Origin: Streptomyces hyaluromycini
GTDB lineage: Bacteria; Actinomycetota; Actinomycetes; Streptomycetales; Streptomycetaceae
Direction of reading: 5' to 3'
NCBI RefSeq assembly: GCF_002217755.1
Contig: NZ_BCFL01000016.1
Span: forward strand, 1,408,319 to 1,472,318
Length of the DNA stretch: 64,000 nucleotides
Under the pieces are notes generated by a model, which made no database searches, was not told the DNA's origin, and saw only the letters and a list, made by a program, of their open reading frames with translations. The position numbers were made by a program, and so were the translations under genes. Shown piece by piece: positions 63,404 through 64,000 of this stretch. Every line of letters begins with the position of its first letter. Position 1 is the stretch's first letter.

Positions 63404-64000
63404 CTATCCGGCCCGGTGCACCACCGCGTCGCACAGCTCCACCAGCGCGGCCTTGGGGTCGCACTCCGGCAGCGGAGCCAGCGCGGCGCGCGCCTCCTCC
63501 GCGTACCGGACCGCGTCCCGGCGGGCCAGCTCCAGCGCCGGGTGCGCCCGCAGGGCCGTCAGGGCCTCCGCGTGCCGCGCGTCGTCCGTGAGGTCGGAGT
63601 CCAGCAGCTCGCACAGGGCGATGTCCTCGGCCAGCCCCGACCTGGCCGCCAGCTCCCGCAGCCGCAGCACCGGAAGCGTGGGCACGCCCTCGCGGAGGTC
63701 GGTCCCCGGAGTCTTCCCGGACTCGTGGGAGTCGGAGGCGATGTCCAGGACGTCGTCGGCGAGCTGGAAGGCGACACCGAGCCGTTCGCCGTACTGGGTG
63801 AGGACGTCGACGACCGTCTCGTCGGCACCGGACAGCATCGCGCCGAAGCGGCAGGAGACGGCGACCAGCGAGCCGGTCTTGCCGCTGAGCACGTCGAGGT
63901 AGTGGTCGACCGGGTCACGGCCGTCCGACGGGCCGGCCGTCTCCAGGATCTGACCGGTCACCAGGCGCTCGAACGCGAGGGCCTGGACCCGGACCGCCTC
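63404..64000 (-). CDS. Polyprenyl diphosphate synthase, 5' end outside window
   Basis: The frame is open to the right edge; 199 residues are seen. The second aspartate-rich motif is in FQLADDVLDIASD, followed by GKTPGTDLREGVPTLPVL and the C-terminal helices, as in long-chain all-trans isoprenyl diphosphate synthases (menaquinone side-chain type). The first DDxxD motif would lie off the window. In Streptomyces such a gene lies between nuo clusters, consistent with a role in menaquinone supply. GTG 63961 is an internal codon, not the start. Confidence 0.85.
   Translation of the reverse strand, partial: EAVRVQALAFERLVTGQILETAGPSDGRDPVDHYLDVLSGKTGSLVAVSCRFGAMLSGADETVVDVLTQYGERLGVAFQLADDVLDIASDSHESGKTPGTDLREGVPTLPVLRLRELAARSGLAEDIALCELLDSDLTDDARHAEALTALRAHPALELARRDAVRYAEEARAALAPLPECDPKAALVELCDAVVHRAG

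Overview
The window is high-GC actinobacterial chromosome. Gene order (rpmG, murB, aspC, tRNA-Trp, secE, nusG, rplKA, rplJL, rpoBC), GC-rich third codon positions, frequent GTG/TTG starts and ATGA/GTGA stop-start overlaps all point to Streptomyces or a close relative. No integrase, transposase, CRISPR array or rRNA operon is visible.

Left edge (1-6961, + strand): the distal end of a siphophage-type tail and lysis module. It holds a partial distal tail protein, two paralogous tail-fibre-like genes with a deleted third copy between them, a gp37-like tail protein, two small structural proteins, an amidase endolysin, a holin-like protein and a coiled-coil/TM partner. It abuts rpoC across an 18-bp hairpin.

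7023-29434 (mostly - strand): transcription and translation core. In transcription order it runs tRNA-Thr, tRNA-Met, rpmG, hadA-hadB-like dehydratase, murB, tRNA-Trp, secE, nusG, rplK, rplA, rplJ, rplL, rpoB, rpoC. Interspersed are a PLP aminotransferase, an adenosine deaminase-like enzyme, a lipoprotein, and two TetR cassettes (TetR with an NAD(P)-binding protein; TetR with a DHA2-type MFS exporter), each with visible palindromic operators.

29701-36883: assorted metabolic and membrane genes. These are an amidohydrolase, an NAD(P)-binding protein, a small CxxC protein, tRNA-Tyr, yajQ, a GlsB-like protein, an APC permease, a SUKH protein, yccF and htpX. A pair of Streptomyces-type DnaA boxes exactly 30 bp apart lies upstream of the SUKH gene.

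37090-54447: the most interesting block. A ten-gene, translationally coupled operon encodes a partial complex I (NuoA, B, C, H, I, J, K, L, M, N) with no NuoD, E, F or G. Divergent from it are two paralogous histidine kinases, one NarL-type response regulator, and a fused alpha/gamma plus beta 2-oxoacid:ferredoxin oxidoreductase (KorAB). The layout suggests, but does not prove, a ferredoxin-fed proton-pumping complex that borrows NuoD from elsewhere. NuoC carries a long low-complexity tail with a thrice-repeated basic motif. A 50-codon upstream ORF with a strong ribosome binding site overlaps the korA start.

54553-64000: an HxlR regulator divergent from an NAD(P)-binding quinone oxidoreductase-like gene, rarD, a VOC protein, an uncharacterised proline-rich protein, an ABC-2 transporter pair, a LolA/LppX-like protein, a secreted CHRD-domain protein preceded by a 17-bp Fur-box-like palindrome, and the start-truncated polyprenyl diphosphate synthase at the right edge.
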